From Rhodoblastus sp963727035 (GTDB lineage Bacteria; Pseudomonadota; Alphaproteobacteria; Rhizobiales; Beijerinckiaceae), in contig CAVSEY010000001.1 of NCBI GenBank assembly GCA_963727035.1, forward strand, positions 79,313 to 143,312: a stretch of 64,000 bases of DNA. The letters run 5' to 3'. The notes under the pieces were generated by a model. That model worked only from the letters and a program-made list of their open reading frames with translations. It was not told where the DNA came from and did no database searches. Positions 28,198-36,745 of this stretch are shown in pieces. The position numbers and the translations under genes were made by a program. Each line of letters starts with the position of its first letter. The first letter of the stretch is position 1.

Positions 28198-29642
28198 GCC
28201 GGCGCGACCTCGCGATAGAGCGCCGCATAATGTCTGGCGGGGATCGACCAGCTGACATTGGTCTTCAGACCGTTGAGCTGGACCTTCTTCCAGATGTTCT
28301 TGCGCGCATAGAGCGCGGCGCAGCGGCGCAAGGCCCCGGCGAGCGCCTCCGAGGTGACGGGCGAAAATTGCAGGCCGGTGGCGCAATTCGCGTGGATCGC
28401 CATTTCATTGGCGTCGATGATGGAATCCGCGAGCCCCCCGACCCGCGACACCACCGGCACGGCGCCGTAGCGCATGGCGCAAAGCTGGGTGAGGCCGCAG
28501 GGCTCGAAACGCGAGGGCACCAGAATGGCGTCCGCTCCCGCCTGGATCAGATGGGCGAGGTGCTCCTCATAGGCGAAATGAACGGCGATGCGGCCGGGAT
28601 GCTGGCGGGCGGCGTCCTGGAACACCGCTTCGAGCGCCGGGTCGCCGGTGCCGAGCAGCACGAGCTGGGCGTTGTGCTCGTCGAAGAAGTTCAGGCAGGC
28701 GAGCAGAAGATCGAGGCCCTTCTGCCATGACAGCCGGGCGACTACGCCGATCAGCAGGCGTTCCGGCGCGTGGGCGAGGCCCATGCGCGCCTGCAGCGCC
28801 TTCTTGTTCTCGGCCCGCGCCGCAAGTTTTTTCGCGGAAAAGGGCGCGGCGATCATCGGGTCGGTTTCGGGATTCCACACCTGCGTGTCGATGCCGTTGA
28901 GCACGCCGGCGAGTTGGCTCCCGCGCATGCGCAGCAGGCCCTCGAGCCCCATGCCGGAATGGCCCTGCTGGATTTCCTCGGCATAGGTCGGCGATACGGT
29001 GGTGACGCGGTCGGCGAGCTGGAGCCCGGCCTTCAGGAAACCCACGCCGCCGTAATATTCGACGCCTTCGATCGAAAAGGCCCGGGGCGGCAGGCCGAGC
29101 GCGGGAAAGACCGCGGCCGGGAACTGCCCCTGAAAGGCCAGATTATGGACGGTGATCAACGCGCCGGGACGCGGCTTGCCGCTGTAATGCAGATAAGCGG
29201 CGGTCAGGCCGGCCTGCCAGTCATGGGAATGGACCACGCGCGGACGCCATCCCTCGATCAGGCCCAATCCGATCTCCGCGCCGACCTTGGCGAGCGCGGC
29301 GAAGCGCATGGCGTTGTCGGCGAAATCGCGTCCGTCGGGGCCGGCATAGGGGCCGCCGTCGCGGTCGTAGAGGTGAGGCGCGTCGAGCGCGAACAGGTCC
29401 AGTCCGCCGGCCCTGCCGGCCAGAACCCGCGCCGGGCCGCCGAACAGCTCGTCGAAACGGGCGACGGTCTCGGCCTTGTCGAGGGCGGCGAGCACCGGGC
29501 GATAGCCGGGGCAAAGCGTGCGCAATTCGACATGTTCGGCCGCCAGCGCGCCAGGCAGGGCGCCCGCGACATCGGCGAGGCCGCCGGTCTTGATCAGGGG
29601 ATAGACTTCGGGCGTGACGGAAAGAGCGGCAAGCGGCTTCAT
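28194..29642 (-). CDS. glgA: Glycogen synthase (ADP-glucose)
   Basis: This 482-residue GT5 enzyme has the ADP-glucose loop KTGGLADVAGALPGAL at residues 19-34 and the acceptor motif VVHSHDWQAGLTAAYL. The C-terminal catalytic pair are Lys/Arg in GVVARLSWQKGLDLLL and the E-x7-E segment VPSRFEPCGLTQLCAMRYG. It transfers glucose from ADP-glucose to alpha-1,4-glucan ends. The start ATG overlaps the glgC stop by 4 bases, and its stop overlaps the next start, so the run is tightly coupled. Confidence 0.97.
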   Translation of the reverse strand: MKPLAALSVTPEVYPLIKTGGLADVAGALPGALAAEHVELRTLCPGYRPVLAALDKAETVARFDELFGGPARVLAGRAGGLDLFALDAPHLYDRDGGPYAGPDGRDFADNAMRFAALAKVGAEIGLGLIEGWRPRVVHSHDWQAGLTAAYLHYSGKPRPGALITVHNLAFQGQFPAAVFPALGLPPRAFSIEGVEYYGGVGFLKAGLQLADRVTTVSPTYAEEIQQGHSGMGLEGLLRMRGSQLAGVLNGIDTQVWNPETDPMIAAPFSAKKLAARAENKKALQARMGLAHAPERLLIGVVARLSWQKGLDLLLACLNFFDEHNAQLVLLGTGDPALEAVFQDAARQHPGRIAVHFAYEEHLAHLIQAGADAILVPSRFEPCGLTQLCAMRYGAVPVVSRVGGLADSIIDANEMAIHANCATGLQFSPVTSEALAGALRRCAALYARKNIWKKVQLNGLKTNVSWSIPARHYAALYREVAPA

Positions 29643-30931
29643 AAGGACAGACGATCGATCATCGGCTGGGTGACGAGGCAGACGCCGTTGGCCGTGCGGC
29701 GGAAGCGGGTGGCGTCGAGTTCGGGGTCTTCGCCGATGACGAGGCCCGGCGGGATATGCACGCCGTGATCGATGACGACCTTGGTGAGCCGGGCGGAGCG
29801 TCCGACGTTAACGTCGGGCAGGATCACCGCGTGACTGACCTCGGCGTAGGAATTGACCCGCACCCGGCTGAACAGCATGGAATTGCGCAAGGTGCTGCCC
29901 GAGACGATGCAGCCGCCGGAAACCAGCGACGAAAAGGCCTGGCCGCGCCGCCCTTCGAAGTCATGGACGAATTTGGCCGGCGCGGTCAGTTCGACATAGG
30001 TCCAGATCGGCCAGTTGGTGTCGAACAGGTCCAGCTCCGGCTCGATTCCGGTCAGGTCGATGTTGGCCGCCCAATAGGCGTCCACCGTGCCGACGTCGCG
30101 CCAATAGGGCCTGATTTCTTGCGTCGAGCGCACGCAGGACGACGAGAAATGATGCGCGACGGCCTTGCCGTGCTTCACGATATGGGGGATCAGGTCCGAG
30201 CCGAAATCGTGGCTGGAATTGGGATTGGCGGCGTCCTCGCGCAACAGGTCGAACAGGAATTTCGTCTCGAAAACATAAATGCCCATGCTGGCGAGGCAGC
30301 GCTCGGGCTTGCCGGGCATGGCCGGCGGGTCCTTGGGCTTTTCCTGGAATGAGATGATCCGGCTGGACTTGTCGATCCCCATCACGCCGAAGCCCATGGC
30401 CTCTTCGCGCGAGACTTCGAGACAGCCGACGGTGACGTCCGCGCGCTGGTCGACATGCTGCTGGAGCATGCGCTCGTAGTCCATTTTGTAGATATGGTCG
30501 CCGGCGAGGATGATGATGAATTTCGGATCGTAGTCGAGAATGATGTCGGCGTTCTGATAGACGGCGTCGGCGGTGCCGACATACCACATGTTTTCCGAAA
30601 TGCGCTGCGAGGCGGGGAGCAGGTCGAAGCTCTCGTTGCGCTCGGGACGCAGAAAGGTCCAGGCGCGCTGCAGGTGGCGGATCAGGCTGTGGGCCTTGTA
30701 TTGGGTGGCGACCGCGATGCGGCGGATGCCCGAATTGAGCGCATTGGACAGAGCGAAATCGATGATGCGCGACTTGCCGCCGAAATAGACAGCGGGCTTG
30801 GCGCGGCGATCGGTCAGCTCCATCAGGCGCGAGCCGCGCCCGCCCGCCAGCACATAGGCCAGGGCGTGGCGGGAGAGCGGCGCGCCATGCGCCGGCGATT
30901 TGGAAAGCGGAACGGTGAATGATTTCGTCAT
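29639..30931 (-). CDS. glgC: Glucose-1-phosphate adenylyltransferase
   Basis: This 430-residue protein has the pyrophosphorylase signature YVLAGGRGSRLMELTDRRAK, the activator and substrate regions FGGKSRIIDFALSNALNS and WYVGTADAVYQN, and the catalytic-site GDHIYKMDYE. It also has the left-handed beta-helix C-terminus (SGSTLRNSMLFSRVRVNSYA). It makes ADP-glucose from glucose-1-P and ATP, the committed step. I start at ATG 30931 because GGAGGAACC precedes it; the longer start at 30964 adds an Arg-rich stub. A 79-base gap separates it from glgB, where a second promoter may lie. Confidence 0.96.
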   Translation of the reverse strand: MTKSFTVPLSKSPAHGAPLSRHALAYVLAGGRGSRLMELTDRRAKPAVYFGGKSRIIDFALSNALNSGIRRIAVATQYKAHSLIRHLQRAWTFLRPERNESFDLLPASQRISENMWYVGTADAVYQNADIILDYDPKFIIILAGDHIYKMDYERMLQQHVDQRADVTVGCLEVSREEAMGFGVMGIDKSSRIISFQEKPKDPPAMPGKPERCLASMGIYVFETKFLFDLLREDAANPNSSHDFGSDLIPHIVKHGKAVAHHFSSSCVRSTQEIRPYWRDVGTVDAYWAANIDLTGIEPELDLFDTNWPIWTYVELTAPAKFVHDFEGRRGQAFSSLVSGGCIVSGSTLRNSMLFSRVRVNSYAEVSHAVILPDVNVGRSARLTKVVIDHGVHIPPGLVIGEDPELDATRFRRTANGVCLVTQPMIDRLSL

Positions 30932-31009
30932 CGTGCGGTTCCTCCAGCGCCGCTTGGAGCGCATTCATTTCATCCTAAGCGGGGCCGTGCGCGCCCGCTT
31001 CGTTCTGGA

Positions 31010-33223
31010 TCAACCCCCCCGAGTGATTTCCGGTTCCAGCAGGAAATAGAGCGCGGCGAGCGGCGGAATCGTGATCGATGCCGAGGCCGGCCTCCCGGCC
31101 CAAGACTCCGGCCAAGCCTCGACGGCGCCGAAATTGCCGAGGCCCGAGCCGCCGTAATGGCGCGAATCGCTGTTGAGGATTTCGCGCCAGCGGCCGGCGG
31201 CGGGCAGGGGAAGGCGGTAATTCTCGCGCGGGATGGGGGTGAAATTGATCACCACAGCGATGGGCGGATCGTTCGGCCCGCCACGCCGCAGCCAGGCGAA
31301 AACGGAATTGTCGGAATCGTCCACCACCAGCCATTCAAAGCCCTCGGCCTCGCAGTCGCGGGCGTGGAGGGCGGCTTGCGTCCGGTAAAGATGGTTGAGG
31401 TCGCGCACCAGCAGGCTCAGCCCGGCATGGGGCCAGTATTGCAGCAAATGCCAGTCGAGCGAGCGCGCCTCGCTCCATTCCGAGGTCTGGCCGAAATCCT
31501 GGCCCATGAACAGCAGCTTCTTGCCCGGATGCGCCCACATGAAGGAATAAAAGGCGCGGGCGTTGGCGAATTTCTGCCATTCGTCGCCGGGCATCTTGCC
31601 CACGACCGAGCCTTTGCCATGCACGACCTCGTCATGGGAAATCGGCAGGACGAAATTTTCGGAAAAGGCGTAAAGCAGACCGAAAGTGAGCTGGTTGTGG
31701 CTCCAGCGGCGGTAGATCGGATCCTGCGAAATGTAGCGCAGGCTGTCGTTCATCCAGCCCATGTTCCATTTGAAGCCGAAGCCCAGCCCCCCCGCATGGA
31801 CGGGTTGGGACACGCCGGGCCAGGCGGTCGATTCCTCCGCGATCATCATCGCGCCGGGATAGCGCTCATAGACGAGGCTGTTGACCCTTTGCAGAAAGGC
31901 GATGGCTTCGAGATTTTCCCTGCCGCCATATTGGTTCGGCGTCCATTCGCCCTCCTGGCGGGAATAATCGAGGTAGAGCATGGAGGCCACCGCGTCCACG
32001 CGCAGCGCGTCGATATGGAACTGCTCGAACCAGTAGAGCGCGTTGACGGCGAGAAAATTGGCGACCTCGCGGCGGCCGAAATCATAGATCGCGGTGTTCC
32101 AGTCGGGTTGGAAGCCGCGCTGCGGATCGGCGTTTTCATAAAGGGGCTCGCCGTCGAACCAGGCGAGGCCGTGCTCGTCGGTGGGGAAATGGGCCGGCAC
32201 CCAGTCGAGGATCACGCCGAGCCCTTGCGCGTGAGCGCGATCGACGAAACGCTTGAACCCGCCGGCGTCGCCGAAGCGCGAGGTCGGCGCATAGAGGCCG
32301 ATCGGCTGATAGCCCCATGACGCATCGAGCGGATGTTCGGAGATCGGCAAAAGTTCGAGATGGGTGAAGCCCTGGTCGCGGGCGTAGGGGATCAGGCTGT
32401 CGGCCAGTTCGTCATAGGTCAGGAAGCGGTTGTCCTCACCGCGCCGCCACGACCCGAGATGGACCTCATAAATCGACATCGGCGCGCGGCGCGGATCTCT
32501 TTGGGCCCGCGCGGCAAGGTAATCGGCGTCGCTCCAGGCGAATTTCTCGCCGCGCGGCACGGCCGAGGCCGACATCGGCCGCAATTGGGCGCTCTGGCCG
32601 AAGGGGTCGGCCTTGAGGGGCATGATGGCGCCCGAAGCCGCGAGAAGCTCGAATTTATAGAGCGCGTCCCCGTTCAGGCCGGGAATGAAGATTTCCCACA
32701 AACCGCTGTCCACGCGCTTGCGCATCGGATGGCGGCGGCCGTCCCAGCCGTTGAAATCGCCGACCACGGAGACCCGCGTCGCATGCGGCGCCCAGACCGA
32801 GAAATGCGCGCCCTCGACGCCCTGATGGGTGAGGACATGGGAGCCGAGCCGGCGGTACAGCTCCAGATGGGCGCCTTCGACCAGCAGATGGTCGTCCATT
32901 TCGCCCAGGATCGGGCCAAAGCGGTAGGGATCGTCCCAGTCCCACGCGCCGCCCTGGTTTTCGGCGGCGAGGCGATAGGCGGCGAAGGCGGGCTTGCCGG
33001 GGCAGAAGCCCTCGAAAAATCCATTCGCGCCGCGCGCATCGAGCGCGAAGCGCTCGCCGTCGGCGAAATGGGCGAACAGGGTCTTGGCGCCGGGCGCGAA
33101 GGCGCGCACCGTCACGCCGCCGTCGCCTTCGTGCGGCCCGAGCACGGCGAAGGGGTTGGAATGCCGGCCGGCGACGATTGCTTCGACGTCGGCTTCGCTC
33201 GCCCGGTCCATTTTCGGCCTCAT
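31010..33223 (-). CDS. glgB: 1,4-alpha-glucan branching enzyme
   Basis: This 737-residue protein has the E. coli-like two N-domain form. The glucan-binding region HVLTHQGVEGAHFSVWAPHA is followed by a GH13 barrel with the nucleophile in DALRVDAVASMLYLDYSRQ, the acid in GAMMIAEESTAWPGVS and the third Asp in LPISHDEVVHGKGS. It cuts alpha-1,4 chains and re-attaches them as alpha-1,6 branches. The ATG at 33223 overlaps the glgP stop (ATGA). The longer frame start at 33328 lies inside glgP and is rejected. Confidence 0.97.
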   Translation of the reverse strand: MRPKMDRASEADVEAIVAGRHSNPFAVLGPHEGDGGVTVRAFAPGAKTLFAHFADGERFALDARGANGFFEGFCPGKPAFAAYRLAAENQGGAWDWDDPYRFGPILGEMDDHLLVEGAHLELYRRLGSHVLTHQGVEGAHFSVWAPHATRVSVVGDFNGWDGRRHPMRKRVDSGLWEIFIPGLNGDALYKFELLAASGAIMPLKADPFGQSAQLRPMSASAVPRGEKFAWSDADYLAARAQRDPRRAPMSIYEVHLGSWRRGEDNRFLTYDELADSLIPYARDQGFTHLELLPISEHPLDASWGYQPIGLYAPTSRFGDAGGFKRFVDRAHAQGLGVILDWVPAHFPTDEHGLAWFDGEPLYENADPQRGFQPDWNTAIYDFGRREVANFLAVNALYWFEQFHIDALRVDAVASMLYLDYSRQEGEWTPNQYGGRENLEAIAFLQRVNSLVYERYPGAMMIAEESTAWPGVSQPVHAGGLGFGFKWNMGWMNDSLRYISQDPIYRRWSHNQLTFGLLYAFSENFVLPISHDEVVHGKGSVVGKMPGDEWQKFANARAFYSFMWAHPGKKLLFMGQDFGQTSEWSEARSLDWHLLQYWPHAGLSLLVRDLNHLYRTQAALHARDCEAEGFEWLVVDDSDNSVFAWLRRGGPNDPPIAVVINFTPIPRENYRLPLPAAGRWREILNSDSRHYGGSGLGNFGAVEAWPESWAGRPASASITIPPLAALYFLLEPEITRGG

Positions 33224-35742
33224 GGCGTGCGGACCGGAACGTTCCAGATGTCCTCGGCATATTCCGCAATGGTGCGGTCGGACGAGAACCAGCCGGTGCG
33301 GGCGGTGTTGAGGATCGCGGAGCGCCACCAGGATTTGCGGTCGCGCCAGCGCCGGGCGATGTTCACCTGCGTCGACACATAGGAGTCGAAATCCGCCGTC
33401 ACGAGGAAATAATCGTGATAGGTCAGCATATCGACCAGAGGCGCATAGCGGTGACGATCGTCAGGCGAGAAGGCGCCGTCCTGGATCAATTCCAGCACCT
33501 CGCGCAGCATCGGCGAATGATTGATGATCTCGCGCGCGTCTAGGCCATGGGCGCGCCGCCCGGCCACCTCCTCGGCGGTGAGGCCGAAGATGAAAATATT
33601 GTCGTCGCCGACGCGCTCCTTGATCTCGACATTGGCGCCGTCGAGCGTGCCGATGGTCAGGGCGCCGTTGAGCGCCATTTTCATGTTGCCGGTGCCCGAA
33701 GCCTCCATGCCCGCGGTCGAAATCTGCTCCGAAAGGTCGGCGGCGGGGATGATCGACTCGGCCATGCTGACGTTGTAATTGGGCAGGAACACCACTTTCA
33801 GCAGTCCTCGCACGGTGGGGTCGTTGTTGATGACCCGCGCCACGTCGTTGGCGAGCTTGATGATGAGCTTCGCCATGTAATAGCTCGCGGCGGCCTTGCC
33901 GGCGAAGATCTTCACCCGCGGCACGCAGTCGCGCATGGGATAGGCGCGGATCTCGTTATACTGGGCGATCGTCTGAAGAATATTCAGCAATTGGCGCTTG
34001 TATTCGTGGATGCGTTTGATCTGCACGTCGAAAATCGCATTGGGATCGACCTTGATCATCATCCGGTCGGCGATGAGGCTGGCGAGCGCGTTCTTGTTGG
34101 CGAACCTGGCGGCGGCGTAGCGCGCCTGGAAATCGAGATCGGTCGCCAACGGCTCCAGCGCCTTGAGCGCCTCGGGATGGTCGTAGAAATCCTTGCCTAT
34201 GGTTTCGGTCAGCAGCTTCGTCAGATGCGGATTGGCCTCGATCAGCCAGCGGCGGAAGGTGATTCCATTGGTCTTGTTGACGATGCGATCCGGAAAAATC
34301 TCGTGGAACTCGCGGAACACGGTCTGCTTGACCAGTTCCGTATGGAGCGCGGACACGCCATTGACCTTGTGCGAGCCGAGAAAGGCGAGATGGCCCATCC
34401 GGACATTGCGGCCGTCGTGCTCGTCGATCAGCGACAAAGCCGAGAGCTTGCCGGAATCGTCCATGCCCTGGGCGCGCAAATGGTCGAGATGTTTGGCGTT
34501 GATCAGATAAATGATCTGCATGTGGCGCGGCAGGAGCCGCTCCATCAGCGGCGCGGGCCAGGTTTCGAGCGCCTCGGGCAGCAGGGTGTGGTTGGTGTAG
34601 GAGAAGGTCGCCTGGGTGATTTCCCAGGCGCGGTCCCAGTCCAGCAGATGGATGTCCACCAGCAGGCGCATCAACTCGGCCACGGCGATGGCCGGATGGG
34701 TGTCGTTGAGCTGGATCGCGACCTTTTCGTGCAGCGTGCCGATATCGCCGTTCTGCTGGAGATGGCGGCGGATGAGATCCTGAAGCGAGGCCGAGGCGAA
34801 GAAATATTCCTGCTTGAGGCGCAGTTCCTGGCCGGCGGGCGTGGAATCGGCGGGATAGAGGATTTTGGAGATGGATTCCGCATGCACCTGATCGGCCAAT
34901 GCGCCGACATAATCGCCGGCGTTGAAGGCGTCGAGGCGCAGGGGGTCCGGCGCGCGCGCCGACCACAGCCGCAAGGTATTGACGAAATTGTTGTTCTCGG
35001 AGCGGCTCCAGCCGACGATCGGAATGTCATAGGCGACAGCGACCACGGTCTCGCCCGGGCGCCAGATCCGGGTGGGCGAGCCATGATTGCGCGGCGTGGC
35101 GCCGACGTCGCCGCCGAAGCCGATATTGTAGTTGACCTCGGGGCGGGCGAATTCCCACGGATTGCCGAAATCCAGCCAGTCCTCGGGATATTCGTGCTGC
35201 CAGCCGTCGGTGATGGTCTGGCGGAACAGGCCGTTGTCGTAACGGATGCCATAGCCGTGGGCGGCAATGGAAAGCGTCGCCATGCTCTCCATGAAACAGG
35301 CGGCGAGGCGCCCCAGGCCGCCGTTGCCGAGCGCGGCGTCGGGTTCGACCTGCCGCAATTTGTCGAGGTCGATGTCGAGGCCGGCGAGCGCCGCGCGCAT
35401 CGGTTCGACCAGGCCGAGATTGGTCAGCGAGTCGATCAGCAGGCGACCGATCAGGAATTCCAGCGAAAGATAATAGACGCGGCGGCGGTTTTCCTGATAG
35501 GCGGCCCGCACCGAGCGCATCCAGTCGTTGACGATGCGGTCGCGGGTGGCCAGCGCCACGGCGACGAACCAGTCGCGCTCGCTCGCCGTGTTGCGGTCCT
35601 TGCCGACGGAATAGCAAAGCTTTTCGAGCACCGCTTCGCGCAATTGCGCGATCTGTTGCGCCGGATCGAAGGCGCGAGGATGTTCGCAGATTTCCGTCGC
35701 CGGATCTGGAATGGGGGAGGCCGGCGGGGCAAGTTCGTTCAT
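33220..35742 (-). CDS. glgP: Glycogen/starch/alpha-glucan phosphorylase
   Basis: This 840-residue GT35 enzyme has the pyridoxal-phosphate site EASGTGNMKMALNGALTIGT with its Lys, the conserved RRVYYLSLEFLIGRLL near the N-terminus and GLGNGGLGRLAACF-like ALGNGGLGRLAACFMES. It releases glucose-1-phosphate from chain ends. It is the first gene of the glgP-glgB-glgC-glgA-glgX/malQ operon, so the cell places breakdown and synthesis under one promoter. That promoter must lie in 35743-35860, where no clear regulator site is visible. Confidence 0.97.
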   Translation of the reverse strand: MNELAPPASPIPDPATEICEHPRAFDPAQQIAQLREAVLEKLCYSVGKDRNTASERDWFVAVALATRDRIVNDWMRSVRAAYQENRRRVYYLSLEFLIGRLLIDSLTNLGLVEPMRAALAGLDIDLDKLRQVEPDAALGNGGLGRLAACFMESMATLSIAAHGYGIRYDNGLFRQTITDGWQHEYPEDWLDFGNPWEFARPEVNYNIGFGGDVGATPRNHGSPTRIWRPGETVVAVAYDIPIVGWSRSENNNFVNTLRLWSARAPDPLRLDAFNAGDYVGALADQVHAESISKILYPADSTPAGQELRLKQEYFFASASLQDLIRRHLQQNGDIGTLHEKVAIQLNDTHPAIAVAELMRLLVDIHLLDWDRAWEITQATFSYTNHTLLPEALETWPAPLMERLLPRHMQIIYLINAKHLDHLRAQGMDDSGKLSALSLIDEHDGRNVRMGHLAFLGSHKVNGVSALHTELVKQTVFREFHEIFPDRIVNKTNGITFRRWLIEANPHLTKLLTETIGKDFYDHPEALKALEPLATDLDFQARYAAARFANKNALASLIADRMMIKVDPNAIFDVQIKRIHEYKRQLLNILQTIAQYNEIRAYPMRDCVPRVKIFAGKAAASYYMAKLIIKLANDVARVINNDPTVRGLLKVVFLPNYNVSMAESIIPAADLSEQISTAGMEASGTGNMKMALNGALTIGTLDGANVEIKERVGDDNIFIFGLTAEEVAGRRAHGLDAREIINHSPMLREVLELIQDGAFSPDDRHRYAPLVDMLTYHDYFLVTADFDSYVSTQVNIARRWRDRKSWWRSAILNTARTGWFSSDRTIAEYAEDIWNVPVRTP

Positions 35743-35861
35743 TTCGGGCCTTCCGTCTGTCGGCGCGCCGTACGCGCCTTTCCTTGCCCCAGCTTAAACG
35801 GGGGATGCGCCCCAGATCAATCGCCGAACACGACTAAAGATGGAGAATGCGTCGAATATGC

Positions 35862-35891
35862 GAAAGGCGGCTCCGCTCGCGCGGAGCCGCC
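35862..35891 (-). terminator. Terminator of the small secreted protein gene
   Basis: An 11-bp perfect stem, GGCGGCTCCGC (35866-35876) with GCGGAGCCGCC (35881-35891), has a four-base loop and is followed on the minus strand by TTTC. It lies 25 bases past the stop of the gene at 35916 and would insulate glgP from read-through. Confidence 0.65.
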
Positions 35892-35915
35892 CGACGCTGG
35901 TAAACCGCCAAGGAC

Positions 35916-36104
35916 TCAGCGGCAGACGCGCACGCCGCGATGCCACCAGCAGCGCACGGCCGGACGGCGGACGACCATTGCGCCGCCGCGCGGACCGACG
36001 CAGCCCGCGCGATGAACCCCTCGCGCGCAGACGACGGCGTTGGCGGCCGGGATTTCGGCGACGAACATGCCGAGGGCGACGAGACCGAGAATCAGTTTTT
36101 TCAT
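35916..36104 (-). CDS. Small secreted protein, function unknown
   Basis: These 62 residues comprise a clear signal peptide (MKKLILGLVALGMFVAEIPA, cleavage after ANA) and a 40-residue mature part with four Cys, many Arg/Val, and the pattern VVCARGVHRAGCVGPRGG and RCWWHRGVRVCR. Short proteins with this Cys/Arg pattern recur in Hyphomicrobiales genomes without known function. The four cysteines suggest two disulfides in the periplasm. AAAAGGAT precedes the ATG, and a strong stem-loop follows the stop. Confidence 0.75.
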   Translation of the reverse strand: MKKLILGLVALGMFVAEIPAANAVVCARGVHRAGCVGPRGGAMVVRRPAVRCWWHRGVRVCR

Positions 36105-36429
36105 GGGCGAATCCTTTTCCCTGCCACACTCCGCTCCCGCAAGTCTGAAAGCTGAAGCGCGGGCAGGTTATCACCGTGCGGCGCCGAAAAGGAGGGCGCC
36201 GCCAGATTAAAATTTTGTGGCGACGGGTTCATTCGCTCCGGCGTTGAATTCGGACGCGCCGCGGGCGAGGACAACGGCGCCGGCGTGCTCGATCTTCGCG
36301 ATGGAAACACCAGGCGCAGGACTGGTTTGGCTCGGGCTTGCGCGGCGCGTCCCATGACCGCCGTCGCTGCGCCGCCCAGAAATTGTGCGTGGGAAAAATC
36401 GGTCGCAGGATGAAGGCTGAGGGGAGCGT

Positions 36430-36609
36430 TCAACCCCTGAACCACAGGAACGTCTCGAACAAGGCGATCGCCAGTCCGATGGCGAGCGCGGCCGACGCCG
36501 CGCGCCACAGCCAAAGGCGCTGCGCGCTCGAGAGGCGGTCGCCGAAAACGCGCGGCGAGATGTAAAGAAGAATCGCCACAAGGGCGAGCAGTCGCATCGT
36601 CTGGTCCAT
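36430..36609 (-). CDS. Small membrane protein, function unknown
   Basis: ATG 36609 opens a 59-residue frame: MDQTMRLLALVAILLYISPR, a polar turn (VFGDRLSSAQRLWLWR), then a second helix AASAALAIGLAIALFETFLW. Two membrane helices with both ends on the same side are predicted. GGAGGATGTCTCC lies just ahead of the start. The surrounding 36105-36745 segment has no other gene I can support; the palindrome GCCGGTTAAACCGGC at 36671-36685 lies upstream. Confidence 0.6.
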   Translation of the reverse strand: MDQTMRLLALVAILLYISPRVFGDRLSSAQRLWLWRAASAALAIGLAIALFETFLWFRG

Positions 36610-36745
36610 GGAGACATCCTCCGAAGCGCGCCGACGCGACTATGCGACGTCGGGAGCGTGTCTGTCCATGGCCGGTTAAACCGGCGCCTTCGTCCTGCCG
36701 ACCAGTTTCTGTTATGGGCGGGATAAACCGCTTCCGGGAACAGCC

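Noticed and set aside
33547..36015. 822-residue frame antisense to glgP
   Set aside because: It opposes the clear phosphorylase gene and has no recognisable domain.
36671..36685. Palindrome GCCGGTTAAACCGGC upstream of the ABC gene as an operator
   Set aside because: It is short and isolated with no regulator nearby; noted only as a position.
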